37,923 nucleotides of DNA, taken from positions 1 to 37,923 of the forward strand of contig JAJPIA010000095.1 of NCBI GenBank assembly GCA_021324975.1, read 5' to 3'. Made by a program: the position numbers and the translations under genes. The notes beneath the pieces are model-generated. The model saw only the letters and a program-made list of their open reading frames with translations, was not told where the DNA came from and did not search any database. This DNA is from Bacillota bacterium (lineage in GTDB: Bacteria > Sysuimicrobiota > Sysuimicrobiia > Sysuimicrobiales > Segetimicrobiaceae). Position 1 is the first letter of the stretch. Each line of letters begins with the position of its first letter. This document shows, in pieces, positions 18,579 through 26,598 of this stretch.

Positions 18579-19160
18579 GTGCGTCTTTCTATCCTCGATC
18601 GCGGCCAGACCATCGGCACCCGGGCCCTGTTCGCGTTCATTCGCGCCGTTTCGCGCCAGCCGGTTTTGGATGTTGTCAAAATGGCCGCCTACCGGCCCGA
18701 CTTCTACGGCAGGCTGATGCAGGCGGTCACGCATGAGGCGATGCGCGGGCCCTCCACGTGGTCGGTGGGCGACCGGGAGTTGATGGCCGCCGTCGTCTCG
18801 AAGGCGAACGAGTGTGAGTTCTGTGTCAACGCGCACACCGCCACCGCGGCGAGGGCGTACGGCGACGGCGTGAAGGTGGCCGCGGCGCTCTCCAATCTCG
18901 AGACAGCGCCGATTGAAGAGCCGCTGCGTGTGACGCTGCGGATGCTGCGCACGCTGACGCGCGAGCACACGGTCGGCCCGGACGACATGCGTACCGTGCT
19001 GGCCGCCGGTGTCTCGCGCACGCAAATCGAGGACGCCCTCGCGGTCTGCTTCGCCTTCAACGTGGTCAATCGGCTGGCCGACGCCTTTGAGTTTTTCGTG
19101 CCGGAGCCCGACGCGTTTGAGGCCGGCGCGAAGTACCTGCTGACACGCGGCTATCGTTGA
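18579..19160 (+). CDS. AhpD-like (carboxymuconolactone decarboxylase family) peroxidase-type protein
   Basis: A 193-residue all-helical protein of the AhpD-like superfamily. The redox site C-E-F-C-V-N-A-H is at residues 79-86 (Cys79, Cys82, His86), the arrangement used for hydroperoxide reduction. A Glu lies just before the first Cys. The substrate is unknown. The GTG at 18579 gives an N-terminus M-R-L-S-I-L-D-R-G-Q. It lies six bases after the stop of the truncated VOC gene, with AAGGGGAT at about 18562-18569 as a possible ribosome-binding site. The frame is open further upstream across the VOC fragment, so the original start may have been lost in the rearrangement. Confidence 0.82.
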   Translation: MRLSILDRGQTIGTRALFAFIRAVSRQPVLDVVKMAAYRPDFYGRLMQAVTHEAMRGPSTWSVGDRELMAAVVSKANECEFCVNAHTATAARAYGDGVKVAAALSNLETAPIEEPLRVTLRMLRTLTREHTVGPDDMRTVLAAGVSRTQIEDALAVCFAFNVVNRLADAFEFFVPEPDAFEAGAKYLLTRGYR

Positions 19161-19309
19161 CGCACGGCAGACCGCCCTATCTCGCCGCCATGGTCACAGC
19201 CGGCTGAGTTCCTCCACGGCGCCGGGCTCACGGGCTGCGCCGGACGAAGCTCGCGGAGCCCAATGGGTGGCAAAACGCAGCAGCACCGCATGTACTTCAA
19301 GCGGCTTGA

Positions 19310-19996
19310 TTACCTGCTCTTAGAGCCGACGGGAATCTCCGAGCCGCCGGCCGCCGCGGAGCCTCGCTTGGGCCGGCGGACGGCCCTCACCTTCCCGCTC
19401 CTCTGTCCTCCGCAGAAGAACAGATCGCTGCCGTCGGACTCAAGCCCCGAAACGCCCACCCCAGGCGGCATCTCGATCGTCTCGAGGACCGCTCCCGTTC
19501 GCCGATCGACTCGCCGCAAATCACTCTGGCCGCCCTCCCAGGTGCCGTGCCAGAGTTCTCCGTCGACCCAGGTGACTCCGGTGACAAAGCGGTTGGACTC
19601 GATCGTGCGCAGAATCGTCCCTGTTTCGGGATCGACTTGATGGATCTTCCGGTTCCGATATTGCCCCACCCAGAGCGTCCCTTCGGCCCACGCCAGCCCC
19701 GAGTCATCGCCGCCGCCGGGCGCCGGGATCGTGGCGATCACGCGGCCGGTCTCGGGATCGATCTTTTGGATCCGACCGTCGGCGAGCTGAAACAGATGTC
19801 TACCGTCGAAGGCCGTCCCGGCGCGCGCGGCGACATCGATGGAGCGGAGAATCTTCCCGCTCGCAGGATCGAAGGCGTGCAGCTTGTCCCCGGCGCCAAA
19901 CCAGACGCGCCCGCCGTCATATGTGACCCCATGCACGTGGTCCACACCGGGAAAGGGTCCGTACTCCCGGACGATTTCGGCAGCAGATCGGCTCAT
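19310..19996 (-). CDS. Beta-propeller protein, glutamine-cyclotransferase/YncE-like
   Basis: A 228-residue cytoplasmic-looking protein (no signal peptide) built of repeated strands with the pattern W-F-G-A-G-D-K-L-H-A-F-D-P-A-S-G-K, then I-D-P-E-T-G-R and V-D-P-E-T-G-T. This is characteristic of five-bladed propellers related to glutaminyl cyclotransferase and YncE. The C-terminal 20 residues are low-complexity. The catalytic role is not established. The ATG at 19996 is nine bases after the stop of the upstream regulator gene, so the two form an operon. From memory, similar regulator plus propeller pairs occur in Proteobacteria, which would fit transfer; this needs a search. Confidence 0.8.
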   Translation of the reverse strand: MSRSAAEIVREYGPFPGVDHVHGVTYDGGRVWFGAGDKLHAFDPASGKILRSIDVAARAGTAFDGRHLFQLADGRIQKIDPETGRVIATIPAPGGGDDSGLAWAEGTLWVGQYRNRKIHQVDPETGTILRTIESNRFVTGVTWVDGELWHGTWEGGQSDLRRVDRRTGAVLETIEMPPGVGVSGLESDGSDLFFCGGQRSGKVRAVRRPKRGSAAAGGSEIPVGSKSR

Positions 19997-20005
19997 GCTT
20001 CCATC

Positions 20006-21226
20006 CTAGCCGCTCGGCACGGGAGTGGGAAGTAACAAGGCCGCGGTGAATCCCGGCACGGGCGGGATCATCCAACGACGGGCGCGTCCGCGTCCAAACG
20101 ACTGTACCTTGTCTGCCGCTGCAAGCGAGTCGAGGGCCCGCTGCACGGTACGCTGGCTCGTCCCGAGCGCCAGCGCGAGGGCCGAGCTCGACCAGGATTC
20201 ACCGTCGGCGAGAAAGGCGAGCACCGCGGCATGTTCGTCTTCGACGGGGCGGGCCAGCACGACGACCTCGCGTGCGCGGCGCGGCGCCAGGGCAAACCCA
20301 TGCTTCGTCGCGCGGACGTCGGCCTGCATCCAAAGCACCCTGCGAAGCCGCCCCACTTCGACGCGCAGCCGCGCGCGATGCGATTCATCGGCGACCCTCC
20401 AGCCGAATGCGCGCGCGACGAGCGCGTCCCTCGATACGTCTCCCGGCCACGCTTCGCCCAGCGCGCGCGCCAGTGTAAACAATACCGGACGCCTGGCGAG
20501 CGAGACCACCGCGTGTGCGTCACGCACGACATAACGGCACGCATCCACGACGAGCGCTTTGGAGGCCAGCAACCTCTCGACCTCCTGGAGGACAAGAAGG
20601 CGCTCCTCGCCGTTTGCAATCAGGCGCGCCGCGGGCACGCTGAGAAGGAGGGAGGCGCGTTCGACCTCCGCCGTCAGCGCAGGAATGCCGGCGCGGCGGG
20701 CGGCGCGTCCGGCCCGGGCCAGCGCGTCGTACGCCTCCTTCGTCCGGAGGCGCCTCACTGCGATCCCCGCCGCGACCAGCTCGTTGGCGGCCCTCAACGC
20801 AGGCGGGAAGGGCGCGGAGTCGAGCCCGGCAAGCACACGCTCGGCCTCATCGAGGCGCCCGATCAGGAGGAGGCGCCGGGCCTGGAGATGCCGTGCGTGC
20901 GCGGCATTCACCCGGTCGCCGTGCCGTTCGAGTGTCGCCCGCGCCGCGTCGAGGGCCTTCGCAGGCCAACCCAAGTCGCGCGAGACGAGCGCGATCTCGG
21001 CCTCGGCGACGACACACCGCGCGCGGGCGACCGCGTCTCTCGGGCTGAACGCCCGGGCGGCACGTCGCAGGAGCGCCTTGGCTCGAACGAGATCGCCGAG
21101 CTGGGCCATCGCGATGCCTCGCAGCGCGAGCGCAGGCGCGTCGTCGCGCAGGGAGACCCGGTTTAATGCGCCGAGGGGATCACCCGCGCCGAGCGCGCGC
21201 GCGGCGGCCGCGATTAGCGAGTCCAT
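20006..21226 (-). CDS. TPR-like protein with two C-terminal winged helix-turn-helix domains
   Basis: A 406-residue predicted regulator. Residues 1 to about 250 are Ala/Arg-rich antiparallel helices resembling TPR repeats (L-G-D-L-V-R-A-K-A-L-L-R-R-A-A-R-A, then L-D-E-A-E-R-V-L). Residues about 255-325 look like a transcriptional-activator winged helix (L-R-V-E-V-G-R-L-R-R-V-L). Residues about 340-400 form a second winged helix (A-L-A-L-A-L-G-T-S-Q-R-T-V-Q-R-A-L-D-S-L) followed by G-R-G-R-A-R-R-W-M. I chose the ATG at 21226 (M-D-S-L-I-A-A-A-A-R-A-L); upstream codons in the same frame have no protein-like character. It is divergent from the DUF899 gene, with 107 bases between them that could hold a shared operator. 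The target is unknown; the adjacent propeller gene is the best candidate. Confidence 0.75.
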   Translation of the reverse strand: MDSLIAAAARALGAGDPLGALNRVSLRDDAPALALRGIAMAQLGDLVRAKALLRRAARAFSPRDAVARARCVVAEAEIALVSRDLGWPAKALDAARATLERHGDRVNAAHARHLQARRLLLIGRLDEAERVLAGLDSAPFPPALRAANELVAAGIAVRRLRTKEAYDALARAGRAARRAGIPALTAEVERASLLLSVPAARLIANGEERLLVLQEVERLLASKALVVDACRYVVRDAHAVVSLARRPVLFTLARALGEAWPGDVSRDALVARAFGWRVADESHRARLRVEVGRLRRVLWMQADVRATKHGFALAPRRAREVVVLARPVEDEHAAVLAFLADGESWSSSALALALGTSQRTVQRALDSLAAADKVQSFGRGRARRWMIPPVPGFTAALLLPTPVPSG

Positions 21227-21333
21227 GGGAATCCCGCCACACTTGTCACTCCCACCTGTCGGGTACCCGGCACTATCATATCTCGCGACGACACATCGGC
21301 ACGGCGTACGAGCGGCGAAGGGAGTGATGGGCG

Positions 21334-22143
21334 ATGACGAAACACACGATTGGAACACGCCAGGAGTGGCTGGCTGCGCGGCTCGAGCTGCTCAAGGCGG
21401 AGAAGGAGCTTACGCGGCGCAGCGACGAGGTGGCGCGGCGGCGGCAGGAGCTGCCGCGGGTTCGGATCGACAAGACGTATCGATTCGAGACCGACGACGG
21501 GATCTGCTCTTTGGCAGATCTTTTCCGCGGCCGCTCGCAGCTGCTCATCTACCACTTCATGTTCGGGCCCGAGTACACCGCCGGCTGCCCGGCGTGCTCC
21601 GCGATTGCGGACGGCTTCAACGGCTTTGCCGTGCACCTCGCCAACCATGATGTGATGCTCTGGGCGGTGTCGCGGGCGCCGCTGGCGAAGCTGCAGGCCT
21701 ACAAGCGGCGGATGGGGTGGACGTTTCCCTGGGCGTCCTCGTTCGGCGGCGACTTCAACGCTGACTTCAACGTTTGGTTCACCGAAGAACAGCAGCGCGA
21801 GGGGGGCATCGAGTACAACTACCGGCGCGAGCCGGCGGTCGTCGCCGACCGCGCGCCCGAGGGTCGCGAGACGGGGCTGCAGCAAGGGAGTTCGGAGACC
21901 ACCAGCGAGGGGTCTGTCGCCCAGGTCGCGGCCATGTGCGGAACGGATACGCGCACGTACATCCGCGAGAGGCCGGGCATGAGCGCATTTGCGCTTCGGG
22001 ATGGCGTCGTCTACCACACCTATTCTACCTATGCGCGCGGGCTGGACGCGCTGTGGGGCCTGTACCAGTGGCTCGACCGCGCCCCCAAGGGGCGCAACGA
22101 GACGGGCTTTTGGTTCCGCCGCCGCGACGAGTACAACGGATAG
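21334..22143 (+). CDS. DUF899 family thioredoxin-like protein
   Basis: A 269-residue protein of the DUF899 family, which has a thioredoxin-like fold and is of unknown function. Visible family features are the N-terminal helix E-W-L-A-A-R-L-E-L-L-K-A-E-K-E-L-T-R, the segment L-I-Y-H-F-M-F-G-P and the G-C-P-A-C-S motif near residue 85. Later come F-P-W-A-S-S-F-G-G-D-F-N and the C-terminal T-G-F-W-F-R-R-R-D-E-Y. The CxxC suggests redox chemistry. The ATG at 21334 follows GAAGGGAG at about 21316-21323. It is four bases upstream of the DUF2182 gene. Confidence 0.9.
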   Translation: MTKHTIGTRQEWLAARLELLKAEKELTRRSDEVARRRQELPRVRIDKTYRFETDDGICSLADLFRGRSQLLIYHFMFGPEYTAGCPACSAIADGFNGFAVHLANHDVMLWAVSRAPLAKLQAYKRRMGWTFPWASSFGGDFNADFNVWFTEEQQREGGIEYNYRREPAVVADRAPEGRETGLQQGSSETTSEGSVAQVAAMCGTDTRTYIRERPGMSAFALRDGVVYHTYSTYARGLDALWGLYQWLDRAPKGRNETGFWFRRRDEYNG

Positions 22144-22147
22144 ACTG

Positions 22148-22969
22148 ATGCCCCAGCGTCAAGGGGTCGACGCCGCGATGAGTACGATCCGCAGCGGGCG
22201 TTGGAGCGCCGGTCTGGCCCTCGCCGGCCTCAGCGGCGTCGCGGGCGCTGCGTGGCTTTACCTCGCCGCCGGCGCCGGACTGGGCGCCGCGACGCGCGGG
22301 ATGGACAGGGCCCGCGCCGGCATGATGCCGATGGCGGCTGGGTGGACGCCCGGCTACGCGGCCCTGACGCTCGGCATGTGGGCCGTCATGATGACCGCAA
22401 TGATGCTGCCGACCGCGGCGCCCGCCGTCCTCAGGGTGGCTGCCCCGGCGGCTCGCGGACGCGGCGACGCCGGCGGCGGTGCCGGACGGGCGGCATGGTT
22501 TGCTACCGGCTACCTGGCGGTCTGGGTCGGGTTTGGTGCAGCGGCGACCGGGCTCCAGTGGGCGCTCGACTCCGCTCATCTCCTGTCAGATGCGCTGGCG
22601 GTCCGAAGCTCCACGCTCGTCGGGCTCGTGGTGGTGGCCGCCGGCGTCTATCAGTTGAGCCCATTCAGGCGCGCGTGCCTTGAGCGCTGCCGTGCGCTGG
22701 ACGATTGCCTGGCGGGGCAGACGCGGCACGTGGTGCGCGAGGGTCTGTGCTACGGGGTCTCGTGCCTCGGCTGTTGCGCCGCCCTGATGAGCCTGTTGTT
22801 TGTCGGCGGCGTGATGAACCTGGTGTGGGCGGCCGCGATCACGGTCTGGGTACTCGCCGAGAAGACCCTGCCCTGGGGCGGCCGCATCGCGCGGCTAGGT
22901 GCTGACGGGCTACTCGCCGGCGGAACAGCGGCACTCGCCACCGCTTTGGTTCGCGGGTACGTCCATTAA
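22148..22969 (+). CDS. DUF2182 predicted metal-binding integral membrane protein
   Basis: A protein of about 273 residues in the DUF2182 family (COG5486) with six or seven membrane helices. The Met-rich segment M-W-A-V-M-M-T-A-M-M-L-P-T-A-A-P and the P-F-R-R-A-C-L-E-R-C-R segment are family hallmarks; the Met, Cys and His residues suggest metal binding, possibly copper. A second Cys cluster, C-Y-G-V-S-C-L-G-C-C, lies in a later helix. The start is either the ATG at 22148, four bases after the DUF899 stop, or the ATG at 22178, which has AAGGGG 11 bases upstream. DUF2182 genes elsewhere often pair with DUF1326, which is not present here. Confidence 0.85.
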   Translation: MPQRQGVDAAMSTIRSGRWSAGLALAGLSGVAGAAWLYLAAGAGLGAATRGMDRARAGMMPMAAGWTPGYAALTLGMWAVMMTAMMLPTAAPAVLRVAAPAARGRGDAGGGAGRAAWFATGYLAVWVGFGAAATGLQWALDSAHLLSDALAVRSSTLVGLVVVAAGVYQLSPFRRACLERCRALDDCLAGQTRHVVREGLCYGVSCLGCCAALMSLLFVGGVMNLVWAAAITVWVLAEKTLPWGGRIARLGADGLLAGGTAALATALVRGYVH

Positions 22970-22989
22970 GGCAGCGGAAAGGAGCAACC

Positions 22990-23439
22990 ATGGCGAAGGT
23001 AATCTTTGGAAATCACTCGTCGGTGCTAGTTCCGCGGCGAGATCGAGACAGCATTCGTAAATTTTATTGTGATGTCCTCGGTGGCAAAATCATGAGAGCT
23101 GATCCCGAACGGGACTTCATTCGCTTGGGAGGAAACTTCTACATCGCGTTTCTCTACGGGGATGTCACTGATGAAAGCGAGTTCGCACGAAATGCCAGAG
23201 CTATTTGGCTGGAAATCAAGTCCGACAGCGTGGAAGAAATGAGGCGGAAAATCCTCGAGTCCGGTCTCGTGAGGAAGCTTGAGATGCCGGACCCTCACCT
23301 CTATTTCCAGGCTCCCGGAGGTCAATGCCTCCGGTTGGTCGGAATCGACGAGGATCTCTCCTTTTATGAGGGGGCCGGAGAAGGCCCGGACGTGGCAAAG
23401 GTAAAAGACGCCATCAAGAAGGACGCAATGAAAAAATGA
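22990..23439 (+). CDS. VOC (glyoxalase/bleomycin-resistance) family protein
   Basis: A 149-residue protein with two VOC half-modules: S-S-V-L-V-P-R-R-D-R-D-S-I-R-K-F-Y-C-D-V-L-G-G, then D-P-H-L-Y-F-Q-A-P-G-G-Q-C-L-R-L-V. It ends in a Lys-rich tail (V-K-D-A-I-K-K-D-A-M-K-K). VOC proteins bind a divalent metal and act on small molecules; the substrate here is not predictable. The ATG at 22990 has AAAGGAG at about 22979-22985. By eye the gene is clearly less GC-rich than its neighbours and uses many A/T-ending codons, so recent acquisition is likely. It is intact, unlike the two VOC fragments near 18 kb. Confidence 0.88.
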   Translation: MAKVIFGNHSSVLVPRRDRDSIRKFYCDVLGGKIMRADPERDFIRLGGNFYIAFLYGDVTDESEFARNARAIWLEIKSDSVEEMRRKILESGLVRKLEMPDPHLYFQAPGGQCLRLVGIDEDLSFYEGAGEGPDVAKVKDAIKKDAMKK

Positions 23440-23855
23440 GCTAACCTGCCCCTATGACCTTGGGGTCCGTTACTGGTGAACATCGTGATCTTGTCCACGA
23501 TGGCTTCGTCGGGCAGCGGCCCGAGCTCGGGTATGATCTGGAACTGAGGAGAGTCCCGTGGAAAGGCGGGAACGGTGGCCGCGGCCCATTCGGCCCCTTG
23601 CCACGCCTTGGCCCGCCGCAATTGGGTCACCCCGGCGATGCTGTTGGGCAGCGACAAATGACGGGTGAAGAAGACACGGAACCCGCCGGCCCGTGCTCCC
23701 CGCAGCACCTCCTGCGCGCGGGCGACGACGGTCGGAGCGGTCGCCAGCTGCGAGACGATGCCCGCCTGCATGTCGTACACAATGAGGGCCGTCCGGCCCG
23801 GATGGCACGTCTCGTCGAGCGCCGACGGGATCTCGAGACCGAAGGCGCGCTCCAT
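23364..23855 (-). pseudogene. Isochorismatase-family hydrolase, 3'-truncated
   Basis: The first 125 or so residues are a good isochorismatase-like fold. The catalytic Asp is at residue 28 (L-I-V-Y-D-M-Q) and the Lys at 122 (I-V-D-K-I-T-M). After about position 23480 the similarity stops: the remaining residues (N-G-P-Q-G-H-R-G onwards) have no family character and run antisense into the VOC gene. The catalytic Cys and the last two strands and helices, about 70 residues, are missing, so hydrolase activity is not expected. The start is the ATG at 23855. The break most likely reflects a deletion or insertion that also brought in the adjacent less GC-rich VOC gene. Confidence 0.75.
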
Positions 23856-24219
23856 CCTACTTTCCCCACCCCTCTGGCCGCCGGCGTCCTGTCATACGGC
23901 TCGTTCACGTCGACCGCGGCGTCAAAGAGAACCTCGAGCGGCAACGGGACCTGCACCGCGATGAAGAACCACTCGATGAGGCCCGCCTTGGTCAGCGGGA
24001 AGTCGTCGGTGTAACGCTTGGCCCTCTCAACGCCGTCCACCAGTCGGCACGGTGCTCGCGGAGGAGTACGACACGCCGCAGCTGCTCGCCTTCTTCCGGA
24101 AGCACGTCATCGAACCGCGGCGTGTGATGCTTCGTGCCGTGCTGGCGCGCGCAGGATGTCGGCATCGACGAACCAGAACCCAACGCGTATCGACAAAGCC
24201 GGGGGGAGGAAGACAGCTG
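23856..24219. other. Gene-poor stretch with decayed fragments
   Basis: No intact gene is seen in these 364 bases. On the minus strand, 24040 down to about 23870 is open (R-Y-T-D-D-F-P-L-T-K-A-G-L-I-E-W-F-F) but matches no family I know. On the plus strand a TetR-like remnant lies at 24046-24156. The last bases hold the GGGGGGAGGA ribosome-binding site (24201-24210) of the next gene. Confidence 0.5.
24046..24156 (+). pseudogene. Possible TetR-type regulator C-terminal remnant
   Basis: The frame encodes L-A-E-E-Y-D-T-P-Q-L-L-A-F-F-R-K-H-V-I, then E-P-R-R-V-M-L-R-A-V-L-A-R-A. This pattern resembles the ligand-domain helices of TetR-family regulators, where the next residues are usually x-R-G-E-L. 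After A-R-A the frame loses that pattern. No DNA-binding domain precedes it. It is short, so the assignment is tentative. Confidence 0.3.
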
Positions 24220-25380
24220 ATGGCCAACGTGGCGCGCGCCGTCAATATCGCGGATCTCCGCGAGATGGCGCGGCGGCGGCTGCCGAGAGCGATCTTCGAC
24301 TATGTCGACGGCGGCGCGGAAGACGAGACCACGCTCCGCGAGAACCGACGCGCCTTCGAAGAGGTCACGTTCCGGCCCCGGCAGAGCCTCCCGGTGCAAA
24401 ACCCCGACCTGCGCGTCCGGGTGCTGGACCACGACCTCGCGATGCCGGTGATCCTCGCCCCGGTGGGCTACCTCCGCATGATGCACCCCGAGGGGGAGTT
24501 GGCGGCCGCGCGCGCCGCCGCCGCCGCCGGCCTACTGTGCGTCCTCTCCACGGTCTCCGGGCATCCCTTGGAGGCGTTTCGCGCCGCCACAACCGGACCG
24601 GCGTGGTTCCAATTGTACCTGCTCGGCGGCCGCGATGCGGCCGCGGCGGCGATCGAGCGGGCGCGCAACGCGGGGTTTTCCGCGCTTGTCGTCACGATTG
24701 ACGTCTATGTCGCGGGCATGCGCGAGCGGGATCTGCACAACGGGACGCCCCAACTACTCGGCAACAATCTGTTGGACAAGCTGCCGTATATGCCGCAGGT
24801 CTTGGCGCGGCCGGAGTGGCTCATTGACTTCCTGCGGGACGGCGGCATTCACCGGCTGCCCAACGTCGTCGTGCCGGGCGAGGGGCCGATGCCGCTGCGC
24901 GACGTCAGCACGGAGCTCTTTCGGAGCTCGTTCACCTGGGACGACATGTCGTGGATCCGCGAGATTTGGCCCGGCCCGATCGTGTTTAAGGGCGCGTTGT
25001 CGGCCGACGACGCGCGACGGTGCCTGGACCACGGGGCCGCCGCCATCGTCGTCTCGAATCACGGTGGCCGCCAGCTCGACTCGTCGCCGGCGACGCTGCG
25101 CGTCCTCCCCGAGATCGCAGCGGCCGTCAACGGTCGCGCGGAGATCCTGCTGGACGGCGGCGTGCGGCGGGGCGTCGACGTCATCAAAGCCATCTGCCTC
25201 GGCGCGAAGGCCGTGCTGATCGGACGCGCGTACGCGTACGGGCTCGGCGCGGGCGGCGAGAACGGGGTCGCGCGGGCCGTCCAGATTTTCCGCACGGACC
25301 TCGTTCGCAACCTCAGACTCCTTGGCTGTCCTTCGGTCCGGGACCTGGACGCCTCCTATGTAACCCCGCCGCGCCGGTAA
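24220..25380 (+). CDS. FMN-dependent alpha-hydroxy-acid oxidase/dehydrogenase
   Basis: A 386-residue flavoenzyme of the lactate dehydrogenase/glycolate oxidase family that oxidises 2-hydroxy acids to 2-oxo acids. The TIM barrel shows F-D-Y-V-D-G-G-A-E-D-E (Tyr28), W-F-Q-L-Y (Tyr133), T-I-D-V-Y-V-A-G-M-R-E-R-D (Asp161, Arg168), F-K-G (Lys257), V-S-N-H-G-G-R-Q-L-D (catalytic His281, Arg284) and the FMN-phosphate site L-D-G-G-V-R-R-G and L-I-G-R. All catalytic residues are present. The exact substrate (lactate, glycolate, mandelate or another) cannot be told. The ATG at 24220 follows GGGGGGAGGA by nine bases; upstream codons in frame belong to a decayed fragment. Confidence 0.92.
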   Translation: MANVARAVNIADLREMARRRLPRAIFDYVDGGAEDETTLRENRRAFEEVTFRPRQSLPVQNPDLRVRVLDHDLAMPVILAPVGYLRMMHPEGELAAARAAAAAGLLCVLSTVSGHPLEAFRAATTGPAWFQLYLLGGRDAAAAAIERARNAGFSALVVTIDVYVAGMRERDLHNGTPQLLGNNLLDKLPYMPQVLARPEWLIDFLRDGGIHRLPNVVVPGEGPMPLRDVSTELFRSSFTWDDMSWIREIWPGPIVFKGALSADDARRCLDHGAAAIVVSNHGGRQLDSSPATLRVLPEIAAAVNGRAEILLDGGVRRGVDVIKAICLGAKAVLIGRAYAYGLGAGGENGVARAVQIFRTDLVRNLRLLGCPSVRDLDASYVTPPRR

Positions 25381-25429
25381 CGACCCGGCCGGATCGAGCC
25401 CACGATCCGCGGCTCGCTTTCCCGCCAAT

Positions 25430-25768
25430 CTACACGGCCTTCCAGCCGAACTTTTCGAAGTCGATCCGCCCCGCACGGTTGAACCGTACACCCTCGCGCC
25501 GGAGCAGCGTGCGCTGAAGGGCATGGCCGCCGGACGGCCGCCAGCTGATCTTTCCCTGGGCGTTGACGACGCGGTGCCAGGGAATGTCGTCCGGACACGC
25601 ACTGAGCGCCCAGCCGACCGTGCGGGCGGCTCCCGGCACCCCGAGCGCGCGCGCAATCGCTCCGTAACTGGTCACGCGGCCGCGCGGGATCCGGCGCACG
25701 ACGACGTACACGCGTGCAAAGAACGCGGAACGCCGCCCGGCACGGGGGCGTGTCCCGACGCCCGGCAT
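25430..25768 (-). CDS. Alkyltransferase-like protein (ATL), Cys-to-Trp MGMT homologue
   Basis: A 112-residue protein with the DNA-binding domain of O6-alkylguanine-DNA alkyltransferases: R-V-T-S-Y-G-A-I-A-R-A-L-G, the helix-turn-helix A-A-R-T-V-G-W-A-L and I-P-W-H-R-V-V-N. The active-site P-C-H-R-V of true alkyltransferases reads P-W-H-R-V here, with Trp64 at the Cys position. This is the ATL signature, so the protein should bind alkylated guanine without repairing it and hand lesions to nucleotide excision repair. The ATG at 25768 gives a length normal for ATLs; an ATG at 25810 would add 14 residues. No repair genes are adjacent. Confidence 0.88.
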   Translation of the reverse strand: MPGVGTRPRAGRRSAFFARVYVVVRRIPRGRVTSYGAIARALGVPGAARTVGWALSACPDDIPWHRVVNAQGKISWRPSGGHALQRTLLRREGVRFNRAGRIDFEKFGWKAV

Positions 25769-25905
25769 GCGCCCATCTACGACCCATTGACGCAAGAAAT
25801 GTCGCCCCATGCCTCGGAACACTTGGCCGTGTCGCGCCGGCGTGTCCTCCCGAACCGGCGGCGCACGGCGCACCCGACGCGGGCGCCCCTGCATCGACAA
25901 CATTC

Positions 25906-26289
25906 TCACAAGGGGCGCCTGGCTGTGACCTCGATCTCGATCTTCATGCGCGGGTCCGCGAGCCCGCAGGCGATCATGGTCGCGGCCGGACGCACGTCGC
26001 CGAACCATCGACGGAGGACCGGCCAGCAGGCCTCAAAATCGCCGCTGTTCGGCAGCATATAGCGGACCCGTACAACGTCGGCGATCGAGGCGCCCGCCTG
26101 CCCGAGCGCCCACTGAATGTTGCGCAGGCACTGCTCCGCCTGCTCGCGGACATCGTCCGCGATCGTCATGCTGGCGTAGTCGAACCCCGTCGTACCCGAC
26201 ACGAACACCCACTCACCGTCGACAACGGCCCGCGAGTAGCCGATCTGGGTCTCGAACGGCGAACCGGAGGAAACGCGTCCCCTCGACAT
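25906..26289 (-). CDS. RidA/YjgF/YER057c family protein
   Basis: A 127-residue protein of the RidA superfamily, trimeric enzymes that deaminate reactive enamine/imine intermediates or act as related hydrolases. Visible features are the N-terminal G-S-P-F-E-T-Q-I-G-Y-S-R-A-V, then F-V-S-G-T-T-G, the helix Q-A-E-Q-C-L-R-N-I and R-P-A-A-T-M-I. The Arg that binds the substrate carboxylate in RidA proper cannot be placed with confidence; the C-terminal I-E-I-E-V-T-A-R-R fits other subfamilies, so the imine deaminase role is not certain. The ATG at 26289 is preceded on its strand by GAGGGGG. It is divergent from msrB. Confidence 0.88.
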   Translation of the reverse strand: MSRGRVSSGSPFETQIGYSRAVVDGEWVFVSGTTGFDYASMTIADDVREQAEQCLRNIQWALGQAGASIADVVRVRYMLPNSGDFEACWPVLRRWFGDVRPAATMIACGLADPRMKIEIEVTARRPL

Positions 26290-26598
26290 AGCACCCCCTC
26301 TTGCGCGTGTCCGCTGGCAGCGATCGCGCAGCGGCTACTTCGATGAGCGCCGCACCCCGCCTTCCGGTCGCGCCGTTGCGCCTGGCAGTGTCAATACGAA
26401 AAGCTCGGCGCAGGGCGGCTCAAAAGTCCCGATCCTTGCAGCTTCTGGCGCTTGGTCTCACCGCCTGTCCAGCCGTCCGGGGCGAGCGCTGCATCCGAGG
26501 GCCGCCGTAGTAGAATTGATCTGAGGCGAGCGGCGCCGGCGCGAAGTCCCGCACATCGGGGGGACGGCGTGCTTCGCCAAGCGCGGAGGAATGATGAT
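26290..26598. other. Divergent intergenic region between the RidA-family gene and msrB
   Basis: No gene is seen in these 309 bases. On the minus strand a perfect TTGACA (26394-26389) could be a -35 for the RidA-family gene, but no matching -10 stands 16-18 bases downstream. On the plus strand TAGAAT (26511-26516) could be a -10 for msrB with a poor -35. GGAGGA (26585-26590) is the msrB ribosome-binding site. Confidence 0.5.
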
